The position numbers and the translations under genes are program-made. Below the pieces are notes generated by a model, which saw nothing but the letters and a program-made list of their open reading frames with translations, did not search any database and was not told the origin of the DNA. Shown here one piece after another: positions 1 through 8,054 of a DNA stretch of 64,000 nt (position 1 is its first letter; each line of letters opens with the position of its first letter). Source of the stretch: Bacillota bacterium (GTDB lineage: Bacteria > Bacillota > Clostridia > DSM-8532); assembly GCA_023415825.1 (NCBI GenBank), contig JAEZJF010000013.1, forward strand, positions 248,001 to 312,000. Reading direction: 5' to 3'.

Positions 1-570
1 CGGACAAAGGGTAAAAATTTCAGAAAGACCTTCTGTTTTAAGAAGCGGCTTTATTAGAGGGTGCTTAAGGAGCGTTTTCAATTCTGAGCCAAAAATGAGG
101 TCACCTTTGACCATACTATAGAATAAGGGCTTAACACCAAAGTGATCACGAGCCAAAAAGAGGCTCTGATCTTTTTCACTCCATACACCAAAAGCATAAA
201 TGCCGTTCAGGTGGTGAACACATTGCGTTCCCCATTCCATGTAGGCCGTAAGCAGAACCTCCGTATCGGAATGGCTTTCAAAGGAGTAGCCCTTTGCCGT
301 CAGAATTTTTTTCAAATCCTCTGAGTTGTATAACTCTCCATTATAGATGATGACATAAGGATGATTTCCCTTTTCCCGTACCATGGGCTGTGCCCCTCCT
401 GCCGGGTCAACCACCGACAGCCTTCTATGGGCCAAAAGTGCATGGGAGGATACCCATTCTCCATGATCATCAGGTCCTCTGTTTTTTAATGTTTCAGACA
501 TTCCTGCAAGAATACCCTCTTGAGAAGAAATATCGTGCTTAAAATTGATCCAGCCAGCAATTCCACACAT
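1..570 (-). CDS. asnB: Asparagine synthetase (glutamine-hydrolysing), N-terminal part, cut by window start
   Basis: The product begins Met-Cys-Gly-Ile-Ala-Gly-Trp, the hallmark of class II glutamine amidotransferases in which Cys2, exposed by removal of Met1, is the glutaminase nucleophile. Further family signatures follow: NRGPDD, the AHRRLSVVD stretch, and YNGELYN near residue 70. About 190 residues are visible and cover only the glutaminase domain; the C-terminal ATP-pyrophosphatase synthetase domain lies beyond base 1. The enzyme makes asparagine from aspartate, ATP and glutamine in the cytoplasm. The ATG at 568-570 (minus) follows a GGAGGG ribosome binding site. A related amidotransferase such as an AsnB-like modifier of cell-wall or exopolysaccharide precursors cannot be excluded without the missing part. 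Confidence 0.88.
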   Translation of the reverse strand, partial: MCGIAGWINFKHDISSQEGILAGMSETLKNRGPDDHGEWVSSHALLAHRRLSVVDPAGGAQPMVREKGNHPYVIIYNGELYNSEDLKKILTAKGYSFESHSDTEVLLTAYMEWGTQCVHHLNGIYAFGVWSEKDQSLFLARDHFGVKPLFYSMVKGDLIFGSELKTLLKHPLIKPLLKTEGLSEIFTLCP

Positions 571-975
571 AATTCTCATCCCTCCATATGATTTTACTGT
601 AAAAGGCCATTGTCAAATTTGTTCTCGAACCAAACCAAAAAAGCGCACGGATATAATCCGACGCCTTTGCCGCGTGGAGCTTTTTAGAACTCCACATCTA
701 CTATTATATGTAGAAGAAATCAAGGGTTTCCATGAAAGGTTACAAGCTAAAGAAAGAGATGCCAAAACGCATAGAATCCCATTCTCATAAATGTGCGCTA
801 TCAAGTGATTTTTAGAATTGAAAAGAGGAATTTGAAGAGTTAAAAAATTAACAAATGCTGTTCTTTCATTATAATAATAACCAATTATGAGCTGAAAAAC
901 AATACGCGAATTCACCTAAATATTAAGACTTTTATTATATGAAACGGCGAACTTTATTTATTATGCCGGTTAGAA
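571..975. other. Intergenic region between divergent asnB and rnf operon
   Basis: No convincing gene lies here. A 100-codon minus-strand frame exists (613-915) but has no ribosome binding site or family resemblance. On the minus strand TTGACA (complement of 611-616) could be a -35 box for asnB, though a good -10 is not evident. Small palindromes occur at 648-660 (CGGAT, 3-base loop, ATCCG) and at 674-695 (GTGGAG and CTCCAC arms). I see no T-box consensus for asnB. Confidence 0.5.
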
Positions 976-1004
976 TTGATGAATATCCCGGGAAAATGTA
1001 TACT
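976..1004 (+). promoter_or_regulatory. Predicted sigma-A promoter of the rnf operon
   Basis: TTGATG at 976-981 and TATACT at 999-1004 are separated by 17 bp. The site lies 70 bp before rnfC with no gene between, so it is the natural start of the rnfCDGEAB transcript. Confidence 0.6.
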
Positions 1005-1074
1005 GAATACATAATATATACATTTCTCAATTTGACCACGTTTTTAATTTTATAGGATCATTGGAGTTGATTTA

Positions 1075-2382
1075 ATGAAATTACATGTTTTCAAAGGTGG
1101 TGTGCATCCACCGCAATCAAAGAATACTGAAAGCTGTGCAACTTTGGTAATGGGCGTTCCTGCCAAGGTCATCATCCCCATGGTCCAGCACCTTGGGGCA
1201 CCGTGCAAACCGGTTGTCAAGAAGGGTGACACTGTAAAGGTAGGGCAAGTAATTGGCGACACAGAGGCTTTTGTCTCAGCTCCCATTCATTCCAGTGTTT
1301 CGGGAACGGTTACGGCAGTGGAAGGCCGAATTATATCCGGAAGCAAGCCAATCCTCTGTGTTGAAATCAGTACGGATGGCCAGCAGGAAGTATGGGAGGG
1401 TATAAGCCCCCCTCAGGTTACGAGTAAGGAAACCTTCCTTAAGGCTATTCGTGAATCAGGACTTACGGGCCTTGGCGGTGCCGGTTTTCCGGCCCATGTC
1501 AAGCTCAATCCCCCAAAAGAGGCCAAGGTTGATACCCTTATTATTAATGCGGCTGAGTGCGAGCCCTATATTACCTCTGACTATCGTGAATGCATTGAGA
1601 ATACGGCCAATATAATAGAAGGCATTCTGCATGTTATGAAATGGACCGGCATACCCCGGACCATAATCGGTATAGAGGATAATAAGCCTGAGGCGATTAA
1701 AAAGCTGTCGGAGGCAGTAAAATCCACACCGCAAATTACGGTAGAGAGCCTAAAGTCCCGATATCCGCAAGGAGCTGAAAAAATGCTTATTTTGGCTCTT
1801 ACAGGCCGTGAGGTGCCTCCTGGCAAGCTCCCTGCCGATGCTGGGTGCATTGTCATGAACGTGGGTAGTGCGGCTTTTGTGGCAAGCTATTTAAAAACAG
1901 GCATGCCATTGATAAAGAAGCGCATTACTGTGGACGGTTCTTCTGTAAAATCACCCAAGAATGTGGAAGCTTTGATCGGAACTCCCATACAGGATGTCTT
2001 TGATTTCAGCGGAGGCTTTTCTTCCGAACCGGGCAAGCTGATCATGGGAGGTCCTATGATGGGTGTTGCGCTTTATTCCCTGGAGCTTCCGGTTTTAAAA
2101 AATACCAATGCGCTTCTGGCTTTAAGTGAAAAAGAAGCCAAAATTCCTCAGGAAAGCGCCTGCATCCGCTGCGGCCGCTGCGTAAGGGTCTGTCCCATGA
2201 ATCTTTTGCCTTTGGACCTTGATCGTCTGGTTAAAGCCAATTCCTTTGAGGATATTGAAAAATACAATATCATGGACTGCATTGAATGCGGATCATGTGT
2301 ATATGCCTGTCCAGCAAAGAGAACCATTGTTCAGTCCATTCGCCTGGGCAAGGATACCTTGCGTAGAACAGCGAAAAAGTGA
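1075..2382 (+). CDS. rnfC: Rnf complex subunit C (NADH-interacting, iron-sulfur)
   Basis: RnfC is the peripheral, NAD(H)-facing subunit of the membrane ferredoxin:NAD+ oxidoreductase. The 435-residue protein shows an N-terminal sandwich-hybrid region, a glycine-rich GLGGAGFP motif near residue 132 (as in the flavin/NADH-binding fold of complex I 51-kDa subunits), and two C-terminal [4Fe-4S] motifs, CIRCGRCVRVCP near residue 363 and CIECGSCVYACP near residue 402. The length is typical of the short clostridial form, without the long alanine-rich tail of enterobacterial RsxC. The ATG at 1075 follows GGAG with 8 bases spacing. It opens the six-gene operon, the order known from Acetobacterium and clostridia. 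Confidence 0.96.
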   Translation: MKLHVFKGGVHPPQSKNTESCATLVMGVPAKVIIPMVQHLGAPCKPVVKKGDTVKVGQVIGDTEAFVSAPIHSSVSGTVTAVEGRIISGSKPILCVEISTDGQQEVWEGISPPQVTSKETFLKAIRESGLTGLGGAGFPAHVKLNPPKEAKVDTLIINAAECEPYITSDYRECIENTANIIEGILHVMKWTGIPRTIIGIEDNKPEAIKKLSEAVKSTPQITVESLKSRYPQGAEKMLILALTGREVPPGKLPADAGCIVMNVGSAAFVASYLKTGMPLIKKRITVDGSSVKSPKNVEALIGTPIQDVFDFSGGFSSEPGKLIMGGPMMGVALYSLELPVLKNTNALLALSEKEAKIPQESACIRCGRCVRVCPMNLLPLDLDRLVKANSFEDIEKYNIMDCIECGSCVYACPAKRTIVQSIRLGKDTLRRTAKK

Positions 2383-2446
2383 GATCTGGCATATTGAAAT
2401 AGAGACTAATTAGAACATCAAAGTCGTAAGATTGGGGGAATCGAAT

Positions 2447-3409
2447 TTGGATAAGAGATTGTCTGTGAGCTCCTCTCCGCATATTCGGAGTGAAGCTTCC
2501 ACTCAAAGGCTCATGCTGGACGTAATCATTGCGCTCCTTCCGGCCTCCTTTGCAGGCATCTATTTCTTTGGCATTAAGGCCGCACTGATCATAGCGGTAA
2601 CCATTGTATCGTGTGTGGGCTTTGAATATTTAACACGTAAGGCATTGAATCGGGGTAATACCGTCGGTGACTTAAGCGCCGTTATAACCGGGCTTCTTCT
2701 GGCGCTGAATCTTCCGCCGACCTTGCCCCTCTGGATGGCAATAGTAGGCTCTTTCTTTGCCATTGTTATAGTCAAGCAGTTATTCGGAGGATTGGGACAG
2801 AATTTTGTCAACCCGGCTCTGGCTGCCCGTGCCATACTTTTGGTGGCTTATGGTACAAAAATGACCTATTGGTCCGAGCCTCTTGCTAAGGCTTCTGAAG
2901 CAGGAGCCGACGTTATTTCAAATGCTACACCCCTGGGCATTTTAAAGGAAGGCGGAGAGCTTCCCAGGCTCATGGATATGTTCCTCGGCAAAATCGGAGG
3001 GTCACTGGGTGAAACATCGGCAATTGCCCTTATTATTGGAGGCCTTTACCTTCTGGTACGCGGAGTCATATCCTGGCATATTCCCGTCATATATGTTGGT
3101 ACGGTGGGGCTTATAGCTTGGGTTTTGGGGCCCAATGGGTTCTTGACCGGAAACCCGCTGTTCCATATATTAGCCGGTGGACTTTTGATTGGTGCAATCT
3201 TTATGGCTACCGACTATACCACCAGCCCGATGACAAAGAAGGGCGTGATCATTTACGCTGTGGGCTGCGGTGTGCTGACCATGCTGTTCAGACTTTATAC
3301 CAATATGCCTGAAGGTGTTTCCTATGCCATACTGCTGATGAATGTCACGGTACCCATGATTGACCGTTATACAAATCCAAGAAGATTTGGGGGTGGTGCT
3401 CATGTTTAA
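2447..3409 (+). CDS. rnfD: Rnf complex membrane subunit D, covalent FMN
   Basis: RnfD is an integral membrane subunit homologous to NqrB. The sequence is rich in hydrophobic helices and carries the NATPLG stretch (Thr near residue 162), corresponding to the threonine that binds FMN through a phosphoester bond in this family. An in-frame TTG exists at 2432, but the TTG at 2447 is preferred because GGGGGA lies 7 bases before it; this gives 320 residues, MDKRLSVSSSPHIRSE at the N-terminus. It follows rnfC after 64 bp and overlaps rnfG by 8 bp, indicating co-transcription and coupled translation. Role: electron transfer and ion translocation inside the Rnf complex. Confidence 0.95.
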   Translation: MDKRLSVSSSPHIRSEASTQRLMLDVIIALLPASFAGIYFFGIKAALIIAVTIVSCVGFEYLTRKALNRGNTVGDLSAVITGLLLALNLPPTLPLWMAIVGSFFAIVIVKQLFGGLGQNFVNPALAARAILLVAYGTKMTYWSEPLAKASEAGADVISNATPLGILKEGGELPRLMDMFLGKIGGSLGETSAIALIIGGLYLLVRGVISWHIPVIYVGTVGLIAWVLGPNGFLTGNPLFHILAGGLLIGAIFMATDYTTSPMTKKGVIIYAVGCGVLTMLFRLYTNMPEGVSYAILLMNVTVPMIDRYTNPRRFGGGAHV

Positions 3410-3992
3410 GGAGATCATAAAGCCTGCCTTGATTTTGTTTATTGTCTGCGCTGTTATTACGGGTGCCTTAGCCTATGTCAACGGTGTAACCGAGCCTATT
3501 ATCGACGAAAACAACAAAAAAGCCGAGCAGGAAAGTCTGGCCAAGGCGATACCTGGGGCCGAGAGCTTTTCAGATCCAAAATCTGCGGAGCAGCTTAAAG
3601 CTGAAGGATATTCGGTAAGCGATAGAATTGTAAAAGTTTATGAGGCCCAAAAAGGCGGAGCTTCTTTTGGTTATGTAGTGGAAGTATCCACCAAGGGATA
3701 TGGCGGCGCCATTAAAATGTTTGTAGGTGTTGACAAGGCTCAAAGCGTTACGGGAGTATTGCTTGCAAGCCATAATGAAACACCGGGACTGGGTTCAAAA
3801 GCTTCAGATCCAAGCTTTAGTGACCAGTATCTCGGAGCCATTCCAGAAAAAGAGTTTTTTGTAGTTAAAAGCAGTCCAAAGGCTGATCATGAGATACAAG
3901 CCATAAGCGGTGCCACCGTTACCTCAAGGGCAGTGACCCAGGGGGTTTCAGATGCAATTGCGCTGATTCGTTCTATGGCAGGAGGTGTATAA
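3402..3992 (+). CDS. rnfG: Rnf complex subunit G, covalent FMN
   Basis: RnfG has one N-terminal membrane helix (about residues 7-25) and an extracytoplasmic FMN-binding domain. The covalent flavin motif SGATVTS is present with the acceptor Thr near residue 172, matching the NqrC/RnfG family. The ATG at 3402 is chosen because it follows a GGGGGTGG ribosome binding site and starts the usual MFKEIIKPALIL N-terminus; a longer frame begins at 3360 inside rnfD but has no support. The 196-residue length is normal. The gene sits between rnfD (8-bp overlap) and rnfE (1 bp gap). Confidence 0.95.
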   Translation: MFKEIIKPALILFIVCAVITGALAYVNGVTEPIIDENNKKAEQESLAKAIPGAESFSDPKSAEQLKAEGYSVSDRIVKVYEAQKGGASFGYVVEVSTKGYGGAIKMFVGVDKAQSVTGVLLASHNETPGLGSKASDPSFSDQYLGAIPEKEFFVVKSSPKADHEIQAISGATVTSRAVTQGVSDAIALIRSMAGGV

Positions 3993-3993
3993 G

Positions 3994-4722
3994 ATGGCAG
4001 AGAAGAAATCAATAGGTTCGGTATTTTTAAATGGTATTATTAGCGAAAATCCTACGCTCAGACTCCTTTTAGGCATGTGTCCGTCTCTCGCCGTCACAAC
4101 AATGGCCAAGAATGGCCTGGGTATGGGAGCGGCTGCGACATTTGTTCTGGTTGGTTCAAATTTGGTTATATCTCTCATTCGAAAGATTGTACCCGACAAG
4201 GTACGTATCCCGGTGTTTATCACCGTTATTGCCGGTTTTACAACCATTGTCCAATTGTTGCTTGCAGCATTTCTTCCTGAGATCAATAAACAATTGGGTA
4301 TTTATATTCCTTTAATTGTTGTAAACTGTATCATCTTTGCCCGTGCTGAAATGTTCGCACAAAAGAACGGGCCGATTCTTTCGGTAATGGATGGTCTGGG
4401 AATGGGTGCTGGTTTTACCCTTGCCATAACCGTTATCGGTTCCATCCGTGAGATTCTCGGAGCTGGGACATGGATGGGAATACCCTTGACGGCCGATCTC
4501 TTTGACCCTGCTGTGATCTTTATTCTTCCACCCGGTGGCTTTATGGTCATGGGCTTTTTGGTAGCCTTGTTTAATAAACTGACCAGTGGGAAAAAGCAGA
4601 AAACCGATACTGATAGCAACGGATGTGCAGCAGGATGTCCCGGCTGCAGTAAGGCCATGCAAGAGGTGCGTGTCAATAACACGCACCACAAGCCTAGACC
4701 CGTAAGCGGAGGTGAGGCATAA
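3994..4722 (+). CDS. rnfE: Rnf complex membrane subunit E
   Basis: RnfE is a polytopic subunit homologous to NqrD and to its partner RnfA; the two form an inverted-topology pair that binds a membrane-embedded iron-sulfur centre in the middle of the complex. Several hydrophobic helices are visible over residues 20-200, including the LGMCPSLAVTTMAKNG segment with the conserved Cys. Start ATG 3994 follows GGAGG by 8 bases. After the last helix the protein carries a soluble tail of about 40 residues with Cys-x3-Cys-x2-Cys (CAAGCPGC) and His residues, which is not needed for the core fold. The stop codon overlaps the rnfA start by one base. Confidence 0.94.
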   Translation: MAEKKSIGSVFLNGIISENPTLRLLLGMCPSLAVTTMAKNGLGMGAAATFVLVGSNLVISLIRKIVPDKVRIPVFITVIAGFTTIVQLLLAAFLPEINKQLGIYIPLIVVNCIIFARAEMFAQKNGPILSVMDGLGMGAGFTLAITVIGSIREILGAGTWMGIPLTADLFDPAVIFILPPGGFMVMGFLVALFNKLTSGKKQKTDTDSNGCAAGCPGCSKAMQEVRVNNTHHKPRPVSGGEA

Positions 4723-5303
4723 TGAAAGAGCTTTTTGCTATTCTTATAGGTGCAATGTTTGTTGAGAACTTCGTTCTATCAAAATTTTTAGGTATCTGCC
4801 CATTCCTGGGAGTGTCTAAAAAGACATCAACGGCAGTCGGTATGAGTGGTGCGGTAGTATTTGTTCTGGTACTTTCACAGGCTGTTACCTGGCTCACCAA
4901 CGAGTATCTTTTAGAGCCCTATGGCTTGGAATACCTTCAGACTATAGCGTTTATTCTTGTTATTGCTGCTCTGGTACAGTTTGTCGAGACCGTTTTAAAG
5001 AAGATGATGCCTGCCCTTTACAAGTCTTTGGGTGTTTATCTGCCGCTCATTACAACAAACTGCGCAGTTTTAGGTTCAGCTCTTATTTTTGTAGAACGCG
5101 ACTACACCTTTGTTGAATCTGTAGTGTTTGGTTTTGCAGCCGGTCTGGGCTTTACCATGGCGTTGATTTTGTTCTCAGGTGTGCGGGAGCGCCTTGAAAC
5201 AGCAGATATTCCCGAAGCCTTTAAAGGAATGCCCATTACGCTGATTGCGGCCTCCCTGGTTTCGGTTACTTTCATAGGATTTGCGGGTCTTGTTATTCAA
5301 TAA
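4722..5303 (+). CDS. rnfA: Rnf complex membrane subunit A
   Basis: RnfA is the NqrE-like polytopic partner of RnfE. The 193-residue product begins MKELFAILIGAMFVENFVLSKFLGICPFLGVSKK, with the conserved Cys of the LGICPFLG motif that contributes to the iron-sulfur centre shared with RnfE, and a second symmetry-related TTNCAVLG segment in the middle of the protein. Six transmembrane helices are expected from the hydrophobic pattern. The start overlaps the rnfE stop by one base, so translation is probably coupled. Length and motifs agree fully with the family. Confidence 0.96.
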   Translation: MKELFAILIGAMFVENFVLSKFLGICPFLGVSKKTSTAVGMSGAVVFVLVLSQAVTWLTNEYLLEPYGLEYLQTIAFILVIAALVQFVETVLKKMMPALYKSLGVYLPLITTNCAVLGSALIFVERDYTFVESVVFGFAAGLGFTMALILFSGVRERLETADIPEAFKGMPITLIAASLVSVTFIGFAGLVIQ

Positions 5304-5321
5304 GAAAGGGGGAAGACAACC

Positions 5322-6125
5322 ATGGATATATTAATACCTATTTCAGTTATTTCAGGCTTGGGCTTGGCTTTTGGATTGGGTCTTTCCTATGCATCAAAGG
5401 TTTTTGAGGTCAAGGTGGATGAAAGAATCGGAAAGGTCAGGGAAATGCTTCCGGGCGCCAACTGCGGCGCTTGTGGGTTTTCTGGCTGTGACGGTCTCGC
5501 CGAGGCCATTGTGAACGATGGTGCGCCTGCCAGCCGCTGTCCTGTGGGCGGAGTTGCAACAGCCAATGCCATTTCCGATTATATGGGAGTGGACGAGGGT
5601 GCAGTGGATGTAAAGGTTGCGCGTGTTCTTTGTCAGGGCACTTGCTCCAATGTTGAGTCCAAATACGATTATGTCGGAATAGAGGATTGCCATGCAGCCA
5701 ATGCTTTATCCTCAGGAATGAATGCCTGCAGCTACGGCTGTCTGGGCCTCGGAAGCTGCGTACGTGCATGTCCCTTTGACGCCATTACCATTGAAGAAGG
5801 TGTCGCAAGGATTGATACCGATAAATGCACCGGCTGCAGCAATTGTGTGGTGGCATGCCCCAAGAGCATTATCAAGATGATTCCCGTGCTCTCGGGTTTT
5901 ACGGTGGTCTGCTCCAGTCATGATAAAGGGGCCGTTTCTCGGAAAAACTGCAAGGTTAGTTGTATTGCATGCCAGAAGTGTGTAAAGGTATGCCCCAGTT
6001 CAGCCATTACGATTTCTGACAACCTAGCTGTTATTGACCCTGAAAAGTGTACCAACTGCGGAGAATGCGCAATTGTATGCCCGCAGAAATGTATTACCGA
6101 CAGTATGGTAAAGCGTTTTGCTTAG
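5322..6125 (+). CDS. rnfB: Rnf complex subunit B, polyferredoxin electron entry
   Basis: RnfB accepts electrons from reduced ferredoxin. A single N-terminal membrane anchor (residues 3-25) is followed by the CGACGFSGC cluster motif near residue 48 (Fe4 domain), then a C-terminal polyferredoxin part with several CxxCxxCxxxCP-type motifs (CTGCSNCVVACP, CIACQKCVKVCP, CTNCGECAIVCP) and a further less regular one around residue 135. The 267-residue length fits the Gram-positive form. The ATG follows AAGGGGGA. It closes the operon and is followed at once by a strong terminator. Confidence 0.96.
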   Translation: MDILIPISVISGLGLAFGLGLSYASKVFEVKVDERIGKVREMLPGANCGACGFSGCDGLAEAIVNDGAPASRCPVGGVATANAISDYMGVDEGAVDVKVARVLCQGTCSNVESKYDYVGIEDCHAANALSSGMNACSYGCLGLGSCVRACPFDAITIEEGVARIDTDKCTGCSNCVVACPKSIIKMIPVLSGFTVVCSSHDKGAVSRKNCKVSCIACQKCVKVCPSSAITISDNLAVIDPEKCTNCGECAIVCPQKCITDSMVKRFA

Positions 6126-6154
6126 AGAAAGAACAAAATGAATTTCAGAGATTT

Positions 6155-6193
6155 AAAAGCCGCAGTACCATTTTAGGTAGATGCGGCTTTTTT
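6155..6193 (+). terminator. Rho-independent terminator of the rnf operon
   Basis: Arms AAAGCCGCA (from 6156) and TGCGGCTTT flank a loop of about 17 bases and are followed by a T run ending at 6193, 30 bp after the rnfB stop codon. Confidence 0.85.
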
Positions 6194-6203
6194 AGGCCGA
6201 CTA

Positions 6204-6235
6204 GCAAAAAAAAGGCCTGGGGGTTTTTCCCAGGC
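6204..6235 (-). terminator. Rho-independent terminator of the DUF192 gene (minus strand)
   Basis: On the minus strand GCCTGGG (6235-6229), a 7-base loop and CCCAGGC (6221-6215) form a perfect stem, followed by a run of nine T (complement of the A run at 6205-6213). It lies 20 bp past the DUF192 stop codon and faces the rnf terminator. Confidence 0.8.
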
Positions 6236-6254
6236 ATAAAAGGGAGTGGTGGGC

Positions 6255-6599
6255 TTAATATAAATGAATGGTTGTACCCTTTTCTAAAAAAGCCATTGCA
6301 TGCAATGAAGATGGAAATTCCAGAACCTTAACTGCCCCGCGTACTTTTGGTGCAATGGAAAATGGCTTAATGCATCTTTTCGTGGCAATGACGCAATCCT
6401 TCGCATCCAGATAGAGGATGTCAAGTGGATACCGCATGAAACAGGTATGGACAGCATTGCACGGTGTCAATAGAAGTCCGTATATTCCTTCCTTTTTTCC
6501 CATAAGGCCTTTAAGTCTGCTTTTAAATGTATTGGCTATCGTCACCGGAATTTCTTTTCCTGATGGTGAACGGTAGCACTTTTCGCCTTCAAACGGCAT
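6255..6599 (-). CDS. DUF192 family protein
   Basis: The 114-residue product carries the DUF192 (COG1430) signatures: a SRLKGLMGKKE segment near residue 29 and LLLTPCNAVHTCFMRYPLDILYLD in the middle (only the hallmark HTCFMRYPLD need be noted), then a basic-charged beta-rich C-terminal half. The molecular function of the family is not established; many members are secreted or lie next to type II secretion/pilus genes, but this copy has no signal peptide and stands alone. ATG 6599 is preferred over a GTG at 6608 because GGGTGA precedes it by 5 bases. The gene is monocistronic, between convergent and divergent neighbours, with its own terminator. Confidence 0.85.
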   Translation of the reverse strand: MPFEGEKCYRSPSGKEIPVTIANTFKSRLKGLMGKKEGIYGLLLTPCNAVHTCFMRYPLDILYLDAKDCVIATKRCIKPFSIAPKVRGAVKVLEFPSSLHAMAFLEKGTTIHLY

Positions 6600-6670
6600 G
6601 AATATCACCCAATATCAGAATAAAGGCATGAGTAGTAAAGTAAAATAGGCAATTTGACCCAGTCTGGTTT

Positions 6671-6702
6671 AGGTACCGTTACCGAAACCGAAGATTTCGA
6701 AG
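6671..6702. repeat. Palindromic element copy 1 (second repeat type)
   Basis: The stretch TTACCGAAACCGAAGATTTC (6679-6698) matches, with two substitutions, the core of the hairpin at 37588-37622 in front of trpS. CGAAA and TTTCG arms are retained here. In both places the element sits close to a TATAAT-type promoter and a GACATTT stretch. Confidence 0.45.
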
Positions 6703-6729
6703 GATAATCGAAGGCATTGAGACATTTCA

Positions 6730-6738
6730 TGGTATAAT
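6730..6738 (+). promoter_or_regulatory. Predicted extended -10 promoter of the ECF sigma operon
   Basis: TGG directly before TATAAT (6733-6738) gives an extended -10 element; no good -35 hexamer is placed 16-18 bp upstream. It lies 125 bp before the sigma factor gene. Confidence 0.4.
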
Positions 6739-6862
6739 AACATTATTGATACTTCGTATTAATAAAACAGACAATATGGATTTTTGTACGTAACTCATAG
6801 TAGTATTCAGAATTTGAAACGTATAGTGTGAAGTTGACAAGAGAAGGATAGATAACCACTCT

Positions 6863-7390
6863 ATGCAGGACTATGAAATCATCAGGCAATGCCTTGATGG
6901 GAAAACTGATGCATTTGAAGAACTGGTCAATCGCTATCAACGGTTGGTCTACTCGCTCGCATTGAATTATATGCAAGATGCCGGACTTGCGGAAGACGTG
7001 GCCCAGGAAGCTTTTATCAAGGCATATACCTATTTACGGTCTTATAGCCCCGAATATAAATTTTCCACCTGGATAGCCAGAATCACTCATAACACCTGTA
7101 TTGACCATTTAAGAAAACGACGGGAAACAACCCCAATAGATGAGGCCTTTGAGGTGCCGGATCATGGCACCACGCCGGAAGATGCTGCTATCTCCAAAGA
7201 ACGAAGAAAGAAGCTTGAAGATCTTATAAATGGCTTAGATCCGAAATATAAAGAACCCTTGATGCTTTATCATTCATCAGGGTTAAGATATGAAGAGATT
7301 GCAGAATTATTGAAAGTACCCATGAGCATAGTAAAAAACCGTATTTTCAGGGCGCGAAAAATGCTTAAAGCAGCTCTGGAGGGTTACTGA
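6863..7390 (+). CDS. ECF-type RNA polymerase sigma factor (SigW-like)
   Basis: The 175-residue protein has the two-domain layout of extracytoplasmic-function sigma factors: region 2 at about residues 10-80 (DAFEELVNRYQRLVYSLA, then the -10-binding region with AEDVAQEAFIKAY and FSTWIARI) and region 4 at 115-165 with the helix-turn-helix LRYEEIAELLKVPMSIVKNRIFRARK. It directs RNA polymerase to a stress regulon, probably one concerned with the envelope, as is usual for this group. The following gene encodes a zinc-binding anti-sigma factor, so activity is likely controlled by membrane sequestration and proteolysis. Three bases separate its stop from the first possible start of that gene. Confidence 0.93.
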   Translation: MQDYEIIRQCLDGKTDAFEELVNRYQRLVYSLALNYMQDAGLAEDVAQEAFIKAYTYLRSYSPEYKFSTWIARITHNTCIDHLRKRRETTPIDEAFEVPDHGTTPEDAAISKERRKKLEDLINGLDPKYKEPLMLYHSSGLRYEEIAELLKVPMSIVKNRIFRARKMLKAALEGY

Positions 7391-7417
7391 TTTTTGAAAG
7401 AAAGGCCGGGTGATACC

Positions 7418-7963
7418 ATGAAATCCTGTATCAGTGAGAATGACTATAATCGCTTTATTGAAGATACACTAAAAGATGAAGAGCTTAGTCGTATTGAAGC
7501 ACATCTTAAGGATTGTGAAAGCTGTTGCGCTGAGTTTGAGGGATGGCTGGAGCTCAAGAAAGCCTTACTTACGGTCAGTGAAATAGAAATTCCGGAAACC
7601 CTCAAAAGCCGAGTTATGAATGATATCAGCAAAGCCAGCATTCTTGAACACCAGGCCTTAGGAATCAGGAGGGTAATGGCAGCAGCTGTCCTTATATTGC
7701 TCATGCTGGGCTATATTTTCCAGCCCGTGTTTAAGCCTGTCACTGATATGTTGCTTAAAGAGGGTATTGCTTATTTTTCTGAGCTTTTCTATAGTGTGAT
7801 TAGTTTTATAGGTCTTGATATGAAATCTGTGATGTCACTTTTCCGTACGTTCATCGCCCTGTTCAATGAATTGTTCTGGATGTTTACCATAAGCACCTTT
7901 ATGATGGTTGTAGGATTCTTCTTATTAATCCTCAAAGGGAGGGCAAAACTTAAGTCAAACTGA
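7418..7963 (+). CDS. Zinc-finger anti-sigma factor (RsiW-like membrane protein)
   Basis: The N-terminal cytoplasmic part carries the ZAS/zf-HC2 motif His-x3-Cys-x2-Cys (HLKDCESC, about residues 28-35), which binds zinc and the partner ECF sigma factor. Hydrophobic segments follow at about 83-105 and 155-178, with another weaker one between, so the protein is membrane-anchored. The ATG at 7418 gives 181 residues; a TTG at 7394, preceded by GGAGGG at 10 bases, is an equally serious alternative that adds eight residues. The pair sigma factor/anti-sigma factor forms one operon. Regulated intramembrane proteolysis is the usual release mechanism in the family, but no dedicated protease lies next to it. 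Confidence 0.88.
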   Translation: MKSCISENDYNRFIEDTLKDEELSRIEAHLKDCESCCAEFEGWLELKKALLTVSEIEIPETLKSRVMNDISKASILEHQALGIRRVMAAAVLILLMLGYIFQPVFKPVTDMLLKEGIAYFSELFYSVISFIGLDMKSVMSLFRTFIALFNELFWMFTISTFMMVVGFFLLILKGRAKLKSN

Positions 7964-8004
7964 CAAATCGCTAAAAACACCTTTTATTTTCTTGACCTGT
8001 ATTG

Positions 8005-8034
8005 TATAATAGAGACGCAGTTACACTTGGTAAC
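8005..8034 (+). promoter_or_regulatory. Possible -10 element and small hairpin before the HPr-like gene
   Basis: TATAAT at 8005-8010 lacks a good -35 at standard distance (a TTGACC at 7992 is only 7 bp away). A short hairpin, GTTAC and GTAAC arms at 8020-8034, follows in the leader. Confidence 0.35.
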
Positions 8035-8054
8035 GGCCAGGAGGAATTTACAAT

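Noticed and set aside
613..915. Open frame of 100 codons on the minus strand upstream of asnB
   Set aside because: No ribosome binding site, no family resemblance, and biased composition typical of non-coding A/T-rich DNA; it would also occupy the asnB promoter region.
3948..4286. Long antisense frames in the rnf, spoIIIA and flagellar genes
   Set aside because: They mirror codon structure of confidently assigned genes and have neither ribosome binding sites nor domain signatures.
6769..6840. Sigma-W-type autoregulatory promoter before the ECF sigma gene
   Set aside because: TGAAAC at 6815-6820 has no CGTA/CGTC at 16-17 bp, and the CGTA at 6789-6792 has no AAC-type -35 at the right distance.
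7992..8010. TTGACC/TATAAT as a sigma-A promoter for the HPr-like gene
   Set aside because: The hexamers are only 7 bp apart; kept only as a possible -10.
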